64,000 nt of DNA from CAIXPS01 sp034430115 (GCA_034430115.1 DAOUFG010000005.1:3228-67227); one strand, 5' to 3'; numbered from the stretch's first letter, positions 17,414-25,704 are shown. A program made the numbers and translations. Notes: generated from the letters alone by a model not told the origin.

Positions 17414-17444
17414 GGATCATCCTTCGACAAGCTCACGATGATCC
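17414..17444. repeat. Palindromic dispersed-repeat-like element at end of kinase gene
   Basis: GGATCATC and GATGATCC (8-bp arms) flank a 15-base centre containing CTTCGACAAGCTCAC. Sequences of this kind (CTTCGACAAGCTCA cores with GATGATCC-like arms) are familiar dispersed intergenic repeats in many bacterial genomes. On the minus strand it supplies the last residues and stop codon of the histidine kinase gene. It also lies between convergent genes and might act as a terminator hairpin. Confidence 0.55.
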
Positions 17445-18805
17445 GTCCGGCGCAAGCTGAACCAAAACCGGCTGCCTGCGCCAGGGCTGCTTTGCACACC
17501 GATTTGCCCGCCCATCGCCGTCACAAGCGTTTTGGCAATCGCCAGCCCCAGCCCCGTGCCGCCGCTCGCGCGCGAACGCGATTTGTCTCCCCGGTAGAAG
17601 CGGTCGAACACGTAAGGCAGATCTTCGGGGGCAATGCCCGCCCCCGTGTCGGTGACGCTGATTCTTAGCGCGGGCTCGCCCGGGCTCCCCTGCGCAGCGA
17701 GCGTCACCTGCCCTCCCGCCGGCGTATAACGAATGGCGTTGGCCAACAAATTCCGCAACACCTGCGCCAGCCGGTCCGGGTCGGCCTGCACGAGCGGCAA
17801 TCCATCAGCAGGTTGAAGCACCAGCCGCACGCCCTGCGCATCCGCCAGCGCCGTAAAGTGTTCCAGCGCCATGCGCAGTTGTGCCGCGGCATCTACAGGC
17901 AAGACGTTCAAATGCAGTTGGCCCGACTCGGCCAGCGCCAATTCACGCAGGTCGTCGATCAGCCGGTTGAGCAACAACGTCTCGTCGTAGAGCGTGGCGA
18001 TCTCCGTGCGCTCCAAAGGATAGACGCCGTCCAGCATGGCCCGCAAATTGCCCTGGATCACCGCCACCGGCGTGCGCAACTCGTGGGCAATGTCGGCCAT
18101 CATGTCGCGCCGCACATTTTCGGCCTGCTGCAACGACTCGGCCATGCCATTGAAGGCATGAGCCACCTCAACCACTTCCTGCGTACCCTGCGGCTTCACG
18201 CGATAGTCCCAGCGGCGCCCGGCGAAGGTATGCGCCGCCTGCGCCAGGGCGGCCAGGGGCGTCGCCAGCGCGCGGCTGACCAGCAACCCGAGGATGATTG
18301 CCACACCGCCTGCGGCCAGGGCGGCCAAGACAAGCGTGTGGCCCAGTTGATCGAGAAAGGCCTGCTGCGCCTGATTGAGCACTACGTGCCCTGGCGCGCT
18401 CGCCAGCAGGTAGCCAACCACTTTGCCATCTACGCGGATAGGAACCGCACCGGAACGCTGCGCCTCGGTCAACGTTGTGCCCGGCTGATCGCCATACACA
18501 ATCACCCCGTTCGCGTCGGCTAGCGTGACGGACGCGGCGCGCCCATTTCCGCGCCCACGCCCCATTCCCATCATGCCCGTGCCACCCGTTTCCAACAGGG
18601 CGTCCGCCCCCTCCCAACCACCACTTTGCTGATAGTAGGCCGCCAACGCTTCAACCTGGCCGGCCTGGTTCATCATCTCCTGGTTCGTCAGGTAGGCCTG
18701 GAACTGACTGGTCGCGGCGTTGTTAGCCAGCAACGCCACGATGCCGACGCTCAACAACGTGATCGCCACAAACGCAAAGGTGAGGCGCACCCACAACCTG
18801 TTCAT
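17417..18805 (-). CDS. Sensor histidine kinase (BaeS/EnvZ type)
   Basis: 462 residues: membrane helix at about 8-30, an extracytoplasmic sensor region (about 31-150) with a Met/Gly-rich stretch (GMMGMGRGRGNGR), a second membrane helix at about 155-180, HAMP, then HisKA with His in DIAHELRTP (about residue 240). The HATPase has the N-box NLLANAIRYTP, DTGAGI, and GGTGLGLAI. The Met/Gly patch could bind a metal such as copper, but that is speculative. The stop codon and last ten residues (RTDHRELVEG) come from a dispersed palindromic repeat. It lies 3 bases after the response regulator gene, its evident partner. Confidence 0.92.
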   Translation of the reverse strand: MNRLWVRLTFAFVAITLLSVGIVALLANNAATSQFQAYLTNQEMMNQAGQVEALAAYYQQSGGWEGADALLETGGTGMMGMGRGRGNGRAASVTLADANGVIVYGDQPGTTLTEAQRSGAVPIRVDGKVVGYLLASAPGHVVLNQAQQAFLDQLGHTLVLAALAAGGVAIILGLLVSRALATPLAALAQAAHTFAGRRWDYRVKPQGTQEVVEVAHAFNGMAESLQQAENVRRDMMADIAHELRTPVAVIQGNLRAMLDGVYPLERTEIATLYDETLLLNRLIDDLRELALAESGQLHLNVLPVDAAAQLRMALEHFTALADAQGVRLVLQPADGLPLVQADPDRLAQVLRNLLANAIRYTPAGGQVTLAAQGSPGEPALRISVTDTGAGIAPEDLPYVFDRFYRGDKSRSRASGGTGLGLAIAKTLVTAMGGQIGVQSSPGAGSRFWFSLRRTDHRELVEG

Positions 18806-18808
18806 GGT

Positions 18809-19498
18809 CTATTCCCGCATCCGATAGCCAACGCCAAAGACGGTCTCGATGTAAGTGGGCTCCGCCGGGTCCGGCTCGATCTTCTTGCGCAGGTTTTTGA
18901 TGTGCGAGTCGATCGTGCGGTCAAATCCTTCGTAAACATATCCAAATGCCTTGTCGATCAACTCTCCGCGCGTAAAGGCGTGGTTGGTATTTTGCATCAG
19001 CGCGCGCAATAGCTCATACTCGGTCGGCGTCAGTTCCAACTCGCGCCCGGCGAGACTTGCCGTGCGGAGGGACATATCCAGCCTCAAATCACGCACCGCC
19101 AGGATGGGGGAAGGCTGCAATACGCCGCCCGCACGCCGCAACAGGGCCCGCACACGCGCCACCACTTCCAGCGGGTTGAATGGTTTGGTCAGGTAGTCGT
19201 CCGCGCCGACATCCAGCCCCTTCAACTTATCGGCGTCTTCCACGCGCGCAGTAAGCATCAAGATTGGCGTCGCCGCCAGGTGCTCATCGGCGCGCAACAG
19301 GCGCGTCAGTTCAAATCCGTCACGCTCGGGCATCATCACATCCAGCACCACCAGGTCGGGCCGGTCGTGCCGGATGCTGTGGAGCGCCGCTTCGCCGTCG
19401 TAGGCCGTGAGCACGCTGAACCCCGCCTGTTCCAGGTACGACTTCACCAGGCGCACAATCTGCGCATCGTCGTCGGCCACCAGGATTCGTTGAGCCAT
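18809..19498 (-). CDS. OmpR/PhoB-family response regulator
   Basis: 229 residues. The receiver has ADDD near residue 9, phospho-acceptor Asp53 in VVLDVMMPE, and the Lys of KPFNP. A winged-helix Trans_Reg_C domain follows, with LTPTEYELL, RGELIDKAF and TIDSHIKNLRKKIE. It should be phosphorylated by the kinase encoded immediately downstream and bind DNA. The reading frame stays open further upstream, but the ATG at 19498 gives the normal N-terminus. The gene upstream on the same strand (small anchored protein) ends two bases away, so membrane proteins and regulators seem to form one transcript. Confidence 0.93.
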   Translation of the reverse strand: MAQRILVADDDAQIVRLVKSYLEQAGFSVLTAYDGEAALHSIRHDRPDLVVLDVMMPERDGFELTRLLRADEHLAATPILMLTARVEDADKLKGLDVGADDYLTKPFNPLEVVARVRALLRRAGGVLQPSPILAVRDLRLDMSLRTASLAGRELELTPTEYELLRALMQNTNHAFTRGELIDKAFGYVYEGFDRTIDSHIKNLRKKIEPDPAEPTYIETVFGVGYRMRE

Positions 19499-19500
19499 GA

Positions 19501-19863
19501 TTACTTTGATTGTAACGGCGCGCCATCGGGTGCGGGCGCCGATGCGTTTGCGGCCAACGCATCGCGTAAGGTGGAAATTTCGAACCCCGGCACGATGCCT
19601 TCCACGTCTTTCAAGGCAGTTGTGGGTGGCACGTCCGCTGGGATGCCCGCCAGCGCGTAAAGCGCCGTTTGAGGCATGTGTAGGCCATCCATCACCTGCT
19701 GCAGGGTCATCCACCCCTTGATGTCGGCGGGGGCAAGTTGCTGATCGGCCACGACTTCTGTGCGGCCGCTGATGGACCACAGTCCTGCACGCTGTGCCAC
19801 AAAAACAGTGCCCAACAAGGCAACGATCAAGATCACGGGGACGAACAATGGTTTAACTTTCAT
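19501..19863 (-). CDS. Small membrane-anchored protein of the polyferredoxin operon
   Basis: 120 residues: one N-terminal signal-anchor helix (about 6-25), then an extracytoplasmic domain. The domain contains WMTLQQVMDGLHMP, ALAGIPADVPPTTALKDVEGI and PGFEISTLRDAL. I recall similar sequences fused or adjacent to NapH-type 4Fe-4S membrane proteins in other bacteria, but I do not know its function. It lies 23 bases downstream of such a polyferredoxin gene and 2 bases before the response regulator. It is likely an accessory subunit of a membrane electron-transfer unit. Confidence 0.75.
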   Translation of the reverse strand: MKVKPLFVPVILIVALLGTVFVAQRAGLWSISGRTEVVADQQLAPADIKGWMTLQQVMDGLHMPQTALYALAGIPADVPPTTALKDVEGIVPGFEISTLRDALAANASAPAPDGAPLQSK

Positions 19864-19886
19864 GCCAATCTATCTCCTGTTTTTCT

Positions 19887-20813
19887 TTACGACTGCTGTC
19901 GCTTAGCGAATAATCCGCGCAAACCATCCATCCAGGCGGGCGCCAGGCGCACTTCCAATGACCCTTTGCGGGGACAGGCATCCACACACGCGAGACACCC
20001 GATGCAGTTACTGCTGACGACTTTTGCATTTGCCACGTCCAGATTCATCGGGCATGGGCGGTTGCACAACTGGCAGCCCTTGCAAGCCGTCGCTTCGCGC
20101 CGAATGCGCAGCAGGCTGAATTTGCTCAGCAGGCTGATCGCGCCACCCAACGGGCAGAAGTAGCGGCACCACGCTCGTTCCACCAGGAAAGAAGCAGCCA
20201 GCACCGCCAGGGTGATGACATAGGCCGGCCAGCTCACCAACAGATCGAACTCAAATAGCCAGCCCAACCCAAACAATGTGCGATAGGGATCGTAGTCCGC
20301 AAACCACAGCTTCACCTGGGCGATGGTTTGATAGAGGATGAGCGCCAGAATGACGAAGCGCCCATAGCGCAGCACGGCGTCCAGCCGGGCCGGCACCTCG
20401 ATGGGCCGGATGTGCAGCCGTTTGCGCAGCCCGGCTAATAGGTCTTGCACAGCGCCGAAGGGACACACCCAGCCGCAAAATGCGCCACCGGCGAGCAGCG
20501 TGCCGATCACGAGCCCCGCCAGCAAGACCAGGTTGGAGAGATGCGTTTTGGGAATCAATTGCCCACCACTGGAGACGGCACGCCACAATGTCTCGATGCC
20601 GCCGAAGGGGCACAGCGCATCGATAGAAGCGGTGCTGCCATCCTCGGTGGACAGATTGTGGATCACGCTCATAGCAATGATGAGCAGTGCAAACCCCAGT
20701 TGCACGATGTGGCGGATGCGTTGCGTCCAGGCCATGCGCCGGCGACGGACGGCGGCAGGGGTATGGTCATCAAAATCCAGATAGAGCGACTTCAGCACAG
20801 GTTGTGGGTTCAT
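19887..20813 (-). CDS. NapH/NosR-like 4Fe-4S polyferredoxin membrane protein
   Basis: 308 residues from the ATG at 20813, which follows GAGG; an extension to 20909 is possible but lacks a ribosome site. Four to five membrane helices are present. Two CxxxCP motifs near membrane helices (FCGWVCPFGA and WCRYFCPLGG) mark the NapH/NosR/YccM group. Two C-terminal 4Fe-4S sites follow: CKGCQLCNRPCP and CIGCLACVDACP. It probably carries electrons across or along the membrane to an extracytoplasmic reductase or to thiol or flavin proteins. The neighbouring two-component system may control it. The terminal acceptor is not encoded nearby. Confidence 0.9.
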   Translation of the reverse strand: MNPQPVLKSLYLDFDDHTPAAVRRRRMAWTQRIRHIVQLGFALLIIAMSVIHNLSTEDGSTASIDALCPFGGIETLWRAVSSGGQLIPKTHLSNLVLLAGLVIGTLLAGGAFCGWVCPFGAVQDLLAGLRKRLHIRPIEVPARLDAVLRYGRFVILALILYQTIAQVKLWFADYDPYRTLFGLGWLFEFDLLVSWPAYVITLAVLAASFLVERAWCRYFCPLGGAISLLSKFSLLRIRREATACKGCQLCNRPCPMNLDVANAKVVSSNCIGCLACVDACPRKGSLEVRLAPAWMDGLRGLFAKRQQS

Positions 20814-20911
20814 CTTTTTCCTCTTCAGTAAATCTGGTTGTGAGGATAGCGAGAGGTTGTGGAGAAAGTGTGGACGCGCGTCCGCGCGACGAGAAAACGC
20901 CACATACAAAC

Positions 20912-20942
20912 GCGGCGGCCACCTTGTTCAGGTGGCCGCCGC
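20912..20942 (-). terminator. 13-bp perfect hairpin between secreted-protein and polyferredoxin genes
   Basis: GCGGCGGCCACCT and its exact complement flank a 5-base loop. It lies after the stop of the secreted-protein gene (minus strand) and before the polyferredoxin gene. There is no clear T-run, but the stem is very stable. Confidence 0.6.
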
Positions 20943-20973
20943 AGGGAGATTTGTGTGCCGCCGGGGCTTGAGA

Positions 20974-21555
20974 TTATTTGTTCCAGCGCCCGCCGCGATT
21001 CATCTGGCTACGCGGCATGTTGGTGGTGCCCAGGTTATCGCACACGCCGTCGCCATCGCTATCCACGAAGCCGGTGCCTGCGCCATTCCCGCGCGGGGTG
21101 AAGGCGGCGTTCAGTTGTGACGTTACGTTAGTCTTCATCGTAGTCAGGCTCGCGTCTGCCTGGGTCTGCGTCAGGCGACCGGCTGTCACAGCCTCTTGCA
21201 GCGCCTGTTCACGCGGCGCAATGAACGCCGTGACGATTTTATCCAGCGCCACGCCCTTATCCTCAGCCACAGCGGCGATGCTCTTGCCGCCGTTCAGCGC
21301 TGCCACCAGGTCGGCCTGGGTCATGCCCATCGTCTGAGCCGCGACAGCGACGAGCGAGTTGCTCTGCCCGCCCATGCGCCCTTGCGTGAACAGGCCCATC
21401 CCGCCGCCGGCGGCGTACCCGCGTCCCGCGCCTGGGGCCTGTGCCGTCGCCGAAGGTGCCGGCGACTGTGCCGCCACGCTGTTACCAAAAAGAACTGCCC
21501 CTGCAATCGTCGCCACGACCACCGCTGCGCCTAGTTTGAACCATTTGTTATTCAT
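20974..21555 (-). CDS. Secreted protein with helical repeat and calcium-loop-like C-terminus
   Basis: 193 residues. A signal peptide is clear (positive start, hydrophobic helix to about residue 28, VAAQ cleavage-like site). A Gly/Met-rich stretch (GMGLFTQGRMGGQ) follows, then a helical domain with TQADLVAALNGGKSIAAVAEDKG and a second repeat-like helix AGRLTQTQADASL, resembling DUF2680-type repeats. The end has VDSDGDGVCDN, a thrombospondin-type-3-like Ca-binding motif. Function unknown. The Met/Gly patch echoes that in the nearby kinase sensor domain, which may hint at a shared ligand. A strong hairpin separates it from the polyferredoxin gene. Confidence 0.8.
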   Translation of the reverse strand: MNNKWFKLGAAVVVATIAGAVLFGNSVAAQSPAPSATAQAPGAGRGYAAGGGMGLFTQGRMGGQSNSLVAVAAQTMGMTQADLVAALNGGKSIAAVAEDKGVALDKIVTAFIAPREQALQEAVTAGRLTQTQADASLTTMKTNVTSQLNAAFTPRGNGAGTGFVDSDGDGVCDNLGTTNMPRSQMNRGGRWNK

Positions 21556-21760
21556 CTTATGCCTCCATATTTCCTTGCTGATTTATTTTTTCGTTCGGGT
21601 TATCCCGTTTCGTTGGCCTGTTTATAGCGAGCAGTTGTGGAGAACTGATGGAGACGCCGGCATCGATGTCAAAAATGCGCGGGCCGTATCCGGGCAGTGG
21701 GTTTGCACGTCTTAAGTATGTAATCCGCAGCAACCAATTCATTTACAAGGAGAAATTGAC

Positions 21761-21985
21761 ATGCAAACCAAACTCATGAAACTCGCTTCTGCCGCGACGA
21801 TGGCGATGATGGCCGGGCTGATTGCCTTCGGCGGCGGCGTCCATGCAAAGGCCGCCCCTGTTACCGCCGACGCCACCCGCACGCGCGACCAGATCAGACT
21901 GCTGGACTGCGACGCAACGTGCGACCAGTTGCAAGACCAGATCAGGCTCCAGGATCATCTTCAGCTTCACGACTGCTGGGAATAA
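21761..21985 (+). CDS. Small exported Cys-containing peptide
   Basis: 74 residues. AAGGAG lies 7 bases before the ATG, which supports translation. The N-terminus is a classic signal peptide (MKLASAATMAMMAGLIAFGGGVHAKA, cleavage probably after AKA near residue 31). The mature part is about 43 residues, acidic, with a repeat-like DQIRLLD/DQIRLQD pattern and three Cys (in LLDCDATCDQ and HDCWE). I do not recognise a family. The Cys could form disulfides or bind a metal. It precedes the ECF sigma gene on the same strand by about 150 bases. Confidence 0.7.
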   Translation: MQTKLMKLASAATMAMMAGLIAFGGGVHAKAAPVTADATRTRDQIRLLDCDATCDQLQDQIRLQDHLQLHDCWE

Positions 21986-22131
21986 CCTGCCCCAGGGTGC
22001 CTGGCTGAGATGGCTGGGCACCACTGCCCTTCTCCATCACTTCTCCATAGGTGCAGCTTAGGCTGTGTCAGAAGTGTGTGCATTCCGGGGCGCAGGGCCG
22101 TATCTTGCGCCCCCACGTCTACGTCTATTCA

Positions 22132-22758
22132 ATGACGCGCGCAATCACACAGGGAATCAACCCATCTCGTACTTTGTGGGCAGGCAGATTGAATCAAGAC
22201 ATTGCCATCAATAGCGATACCCAACTGCTGGAGCGGGCGCGCACGTTGGACCCGCAGGCCCTTGGGCAGATATACGACGCCTATTTCGAGCGTTTGTATC
22301 GTTACGCCTTTCATTTTGTGGATAACCCGGCCCTGGCACAGGATATCGCCGCAGAGGCGTTGCGCCGCCTGCTGGAAGCGCTACACAAACGACGCGGCCC
22401 GGAACACCTTTCGGTGTGGCTCTATCGCGTGGCGCACAACCTGGCGATCGACGCAATCCGCAAGCAGCCACCCGGCGCCATGGTGGCGTTGGACCTGTGT
22501 GCGGCGGCGGCGGATGGCCCCGGCACAGAGGCAATGATGGAACAACACCTGCAACAGGATCACATCCGGGCCGCGCTGGCGCAATTGACGCCGGACCAAC
22601 GCCAGGTGTTGATCTTGAAATTCCTCGAAGGCTATTCCAACGCAGAAATAGGCGCTTTGATTAATAAACCGGAAGGGGCGATCAAGTCGCTCCAACACCG
22701 GGCATTGGCCGCCCTTCGCAAAGCGCTGGGGAAAGATAAAGAAGCGCTAAGGCAATGA
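22132..22758 (+). CDS. ECF-type RNA polymerase sigma factor
   Basis: 208 residues from ATG 22132. Region 2 lies at about 35-100 (LGQIYDAYFERLYRYAFHFV, then VWLYRVAHNLAIDAIRK) and region 4 at about 140-200 (LTPDQRQVLILKFLEGYSNAEIGALI, then LQHRALAALRKAL). The start is uncertain: no good ribosome site is seen, and the frame is open from 22051. The stop overlaps the next gene by ATGA, so it is coupled to its probable membrane-bound regulator. Targets are unknown. Confidence 0.85.
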   Translation: MTRAITQGINPSRTLWAGRLNQDIAINSDTQLLERARTLDPQALGQIYDAYFERLYRYAFHFVDNPALAQDIAAEALRRLLEALHKRRGPEHLSVWLYRVAHNLAIDAIRKQPPGAMVALDLCAAAADGPGTEAMMEQHLQQDHIRAALAQLTPDQRQVLILKFLEGYSNAEIGALINKPEGAIKSLQHRALAALRKALGKDKEALRQ

Positions 22759-23939
22759 AGAAATACATGCTGAATCGGAATATCACGATGGAAGCATTGG
22801 AGCAGGCGCTGGCAAGGATTGACCGTGGCGAGTTGCCGGACGAATGCCTGGCCCATCTGCCCGACCCATCCGGGGAACTGCGCGGCCTGATTGAGGCACG
22901 GCTGCAACTGAAAGCGCTTGCGCCTGCCCCACCGCTTTCTGCCGAAGTTCTCGCCGCACAACGACGCCGGTTCCTAGCGCAGGCCGGCGAATATAAGCCG
23001 CACGAGACAGAGAAGCAACAGCCCCTTACACAGCGATGGCTGCAAAGGATTGGCCAGCCACATCCCAGGCTGCGCACGGCCCTGGTTGCAGGATTGTTAG
23101 CCGTTTGCCTGGTAATCGGGTTGGTACACACCGCCCAGGCGAGCACACCCACCAGCCCTCTCTACCAGATCAAGATAGGCATTGAGGACGTGCAGCTTGG
23201 CCTGGCGTGGTCGCCGGCGCAACATGCTTCGCTGGCGCTGGCGTTCGCCGCCGAACGCGTGCGTGAGATCGAACTCATTTCCAGCCAGGGCCAGCCAGTG
23301 CCCCAGGCAGTATTGGTGCGCCTGGGGGATCAACTGAACGCAGCACTACGCGACGCAGCAGGCACTGAAGGGACCCAGCAGCGACACATCCTGGCCGAGG
23401 TGAACGCCATCACGACCCAATTGCAACATGCCTTGATGCAGGCAAGCACGCAAGCCCCCATGCCCACACAGGCCGGTTTGCGAGAAGCGGAGCGCCTGCT
23501 GGAACAGACACGTCTACAGGCTGAAACGAGGTTGAACGCCCCCTCGCTCCCCAGCTCAACGCCAATGGCGCCTTCAGCCACACCCATGCCGACGCTCACA
23601 CAGCAGGCGCGACCTTCGCCTTCAGCCACGCCGCGCCCTAGCGCTACCCGGCAGGCGCAACCTTCGGCAACGCCCCACGCGCCATCTCGCACACCGCAAC
23701 AGACCCAAATGCCCATTCAAAACAGGGCCGACTGGCAAGGCGAGGTCACCCACACGCCAATGCCGCAGGCGACGTCCATGCCCCCAGCGCCGTCCCAGAC
23801 CAGGCAGCCCCAGCAGACCGCTCAACCGGCAACGCAACCGACCACCGCGCCTGCCCATCCGCAACAGCCTGGGCCGGCGAAAGAAGATTCCACACCAAAA
23901 CGAACATCCTTCAACCCACCAGTGATGCCGGTGGGTTGA
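22755..23939 (+). CDS. DUF5667-type membrane protein, probable regulator of the adjacent sigma factor
   Basis: 394 residues. A cytoplasmic N-terminus (about 1-95) resembles anti-sigma-like regions found beside ECF factors. A single membrane helix (about 100-122) is followed by the DUF5667-like helical domain beginning TPTSPLYQIKIGIEDVQLGL (about 124-260). A long low-complexity Pro/Thr/Ser/Gln tail follows (about 265-394), likely a cell-wall-crossing or surface region. The start overlaps the sigma gene by ATGA. The last eight codons and stop lie within a perfect 19-bp hairpin. Anti-sigma function is inferred from position and topology. Confidence 0.8.
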   Translation: MKKYMLNRNITMEALEQALARIDRGELPDECLAHLPDPSGELRGLIEARLQLKALAPAPPLSAEVLAAQRRRFLAQAGEYKPHETEKQQPLTQRWLQRIGQPHPRLRTALVAGLLAVCLVIGLVHTAQASTPTSPLYQIKIGIEDVQLGLAWSPAQHASLALAFAAERVREIELISSQGQPVPQAVLVRLGDQLNAALRDAAGTEGTQQRHILAEVNAITTQLQHALMQASTQAPMPTQAGLREAERLLEQTRLQAETRLNAPSLPSSTPMAPSATPMPTLTQQARPSPSATPRPSATRQAQPSATPHAPSRTPQQTQMPIQNRADWQGEVTHTPMPQATSMPPAPSQTRQPQQTAQPATQPTTAPAHPQQPGPAKEDSTPKRTSFNPPVMPVG

Positions 23940-23949
23940 AGGATGTTCT
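23903..23949 (+). terminator. 19-bp perfect hairpin spanning a stop codon
   Basis: GAACATCCTTCAACCCACC and its exact complement flank a 9-base loop. The TGA of the DUF5667-type gene (23937-23939) lies within the right arm. No T-run follows (TCCTCC), so it may be a 3'-protective stem, a terminator or a dispersed repeat. The arms resemble repeat sequences more than coding DNA. Confidence 0.5.
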
Positions 23950-24087
23950 CCTCCTGTGCACCTCTCCCTATCCAGGTAAATCGTCAGAAGAGGTTGACGC
24001 TCTCATCAAATAATGTGGGGCGACTGGTTAAGTCGTCCAGCCAAGCTCGCTAGGGCAAGATGGCATCTCGCCTTACACAGGTGAGCC

Positions 24088-24768
24088 TTATGAAAGGCTC
24101 ACCGGCTCCGCCAACGCGCGCTGAATCTCGGCCAACAAATGTCCTTCAGGGGCCGCGCCAACCATCGTCCCAGCGCCGTAGTTGATGGTGGTCTGTGGCA
24201 CGCCGCTCACGTCGTAACGCTCCGCCAGCTCGGGGAATTCGGTCGCCTCAACCATTTCGGCCTGCACCAATGGGCTTTCCAGCGCCATCTGGTGCGCCAA
24301 CACCACCGCGCGTGAACAATAGGGGCACGTGGGCGTGACGAACACTTGCAGATGCACCGGCTGGGTCAGGCCCTTCAACGCAGCGCGGGTTTCCTCGCCC
24401 AGGCGCGAATCTCGCCCACCAACCAGCAGCAAATCGTTGATCAGCGCGCTGAACTCATAGCCGGCCGGGATGCCGGCATAGCGAATGCCATAGTCCACCG
24501 TCGTGTCGCCGTCTTGCGCCGCGATCACCAGGCTGGGTGCCTTATCTACGTGATATTGCTCCGCCAGTGCCGCATCCGCCTCGATGTCGTGCACGTCCAG
24601 GCTGAGCCGATCAGATGTTGAGACGACACCTTCCAGGAGCTTTTGCGTCTCATCGCAATAGTCGCAGTTCTGCTGCGATCCGAAATAAATCACGCGCACG
24701 GGTTGCGCCATTTCTGCCAGTGCCTCACGCACCTGCCCCTTCGTCTTCTCATCCAATAACGTAGACAT
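24088..24768 (-). CDS. Protein disulfide oxidoreductase with two glutaredoxin-like domains
   Basis: 226 residues made of two tandem thioredoxin/glutaredoxin folds. The first has Cys35-Asp-Tyr-Cys38 and the second Cys148-Pro-Tyr-Cys151; both have a cis-Pro loop (KAPSL and GVPQT). This is the PDO family of thermophilic archaea and bacteria, which makes and shuffles disulfides in cytoplasmic proteins. It points to a cell that stabilises intracellular proteins by disulfides. It is divergent from an XRE-cupin regulator gene, which may control it. A 10-bp hairpin (24080-24103) spans its stop codon. Confidence 0.92.
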   Translation of the reverse strand: MSTLLDEKTKGQVREALAEMAQPVRVIYFGSQQNCDYCDETQKLLEGVVSTSDRLSLDVHDIEADAALAEQYHVDKAPSLVIAAQDGDTTVDYGIRYAGIPAGYEFSALINDLLLVGGRDSRLGEETRAALKGLTQPVHLQVFVTPTCPYCSRAVVLAHQMALESPLVQAEMVEATEFPELAERYDVSGVPQTTINYGAGTMVGAAPEGHLLAEIQRALAEPVSLS

Positions 24769-24915
24769 GTTTCCTAAACTCCTCTGCTCTGTTTCATATG
24801 TAGTTGCTTACTTAGATGTGCAGGGGCGGGAAAAGTGACATGCCAGGACATGGCACAGCGCACGGCAGAACCAACCAATATTCAATAACAATTGCTGTAT
24901 TTTGTACAATTACTA

Positions 24916-24944
24916 TTGACATTCTGGCGACAAGCAACTAATAT
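24916..24944 (+). promoter_or_regulatory. Sigma-70-type promoter upstream of first XRE-cupin gene
   Basis: TTGACA at 24916-24921 and TAATAT at 24939-24944 with 17-base spacing, in an AT-rich stretch between divergent genes. The predicted RNA start (about 24951) is only about 12 bases before the ATG at 24963. Confidence 0.75.
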
Positions 24945-24956
24945 GATGTTCATCAT
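24943..24956 (+). promoter_or_regulatory. Possible operator dyad at the XRE-cupin promoter
   Basis: ATGATG-TT-CATCAT overlaps the end of the -10 box and the predicted transcription start. It is a short, symmetric site placed where an autorepressor would bind; chance occurrence is possible. Confidence 0.4.
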
Positions 24957-24962
24957 AAGATT

Positions 24963-25661
24963 ATGCACACACGTCAACGATGGCGGGCGCGAACAATGGA
25001 CGCGCCGTATTGTGCACACCGCCGCTGCTGGCTTCCCGGCAGTTCGCCTGTTCAGCCAGACCTGAACGTAGGACGGCGCATTCGGCAACTGCGAGAAGCG
25101 TGCAAGCTATCCATGCGCGAATTGGCGGGTGCAAGTGGGCTGGCACCAAACACGCTCAGCCTGATCGAAAACAACAGAACATCGCCAAGCATCAGCACAC
25201 TTCAACAAATCGCACATGCGCTGGGCGTGAACATTACGACGTTCTTCGAGCCGCCGGACGAAATACATGTCGCCTATGTGCGCGCGAATGAGCGCCTGCC
25301 GGTGGTATTTAACAATGGCGTCATGGAATACCTCGGAGCGGGTTCGTGTCGTTGGGCGATGCAGCCATGCCTGGTGACGCTTAAACCAGGCGTCCCGGAT
25401 AACACAGCCCCTGTGCTGCACACCGGCTACGAGTTTATCTATGGTCTGAGCGGGCTCATCTGCTGCGCCGTCGAAGACAAGTCCTACTTGCTGGAACCCG
25501 GCGACAGCTTGCTGTTTGAGGCATCCCAGCCACACAGTTGGCGCAACGTTTGCGCCGGGCTATCACAGATGTTGCTCGTGCTCATCATGACCGACGCCAA
25601 CGATCAGCCCGCCGGGCATCACTTTGCATTGCTGGACTCGGCGAATATGGCTAACAAGTGA
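24963..25661 (+). CDS. XRE-family regulator with cupin domain (first copy)
   Basis: Up to 232 residues. A helix-turn-helix domain lies at about 36-92 (LREACKLSMRELAGASGLAPNTLSLIE in pieces) and a cupin barrel at about 130-220 (HTGYEFIYGLSG and LEPGDSLLFEASQPHSWRN). The cupin probably binds a metal or small effector. Unlike the second copy at 33932-34615, this protein carries several Cys (SCRWAMQPC, LICCAVE, NVCAGL). The N-terminal 30 residues have no family match; a start at ATG 24996 is also possible. It is followed by the DUF5320-NifX-MinD cluster and probably regulates it, the divergent PDO gene, or both. Confidence 0.85.
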   Translation: MHTRQRWRARTMDAPYCAHRRCWLPGSSPVQPDLNVGRRIRQLREACKLSMRELAGASGLAPNTLSLIENNRTSPSISTLQQIAHALGVNITTFFEPPDEIHVAYVRANERLPVVFNNGVMEYLGAGSCRWAMQPCLVTLKPGVPDNTAPVLHTGYEFIYGLSGLICCAVEDKSYLLEPGDSLLFEASQPHSWRNVCAGLSQMLLVLIMTDANDQPAGHHFALLDSANMANK

Positions 25662-25704
25662 CTGGTTTGTAGCGACCTATCGCCGCTACAAGGAGGAAAA
25701 CGAA

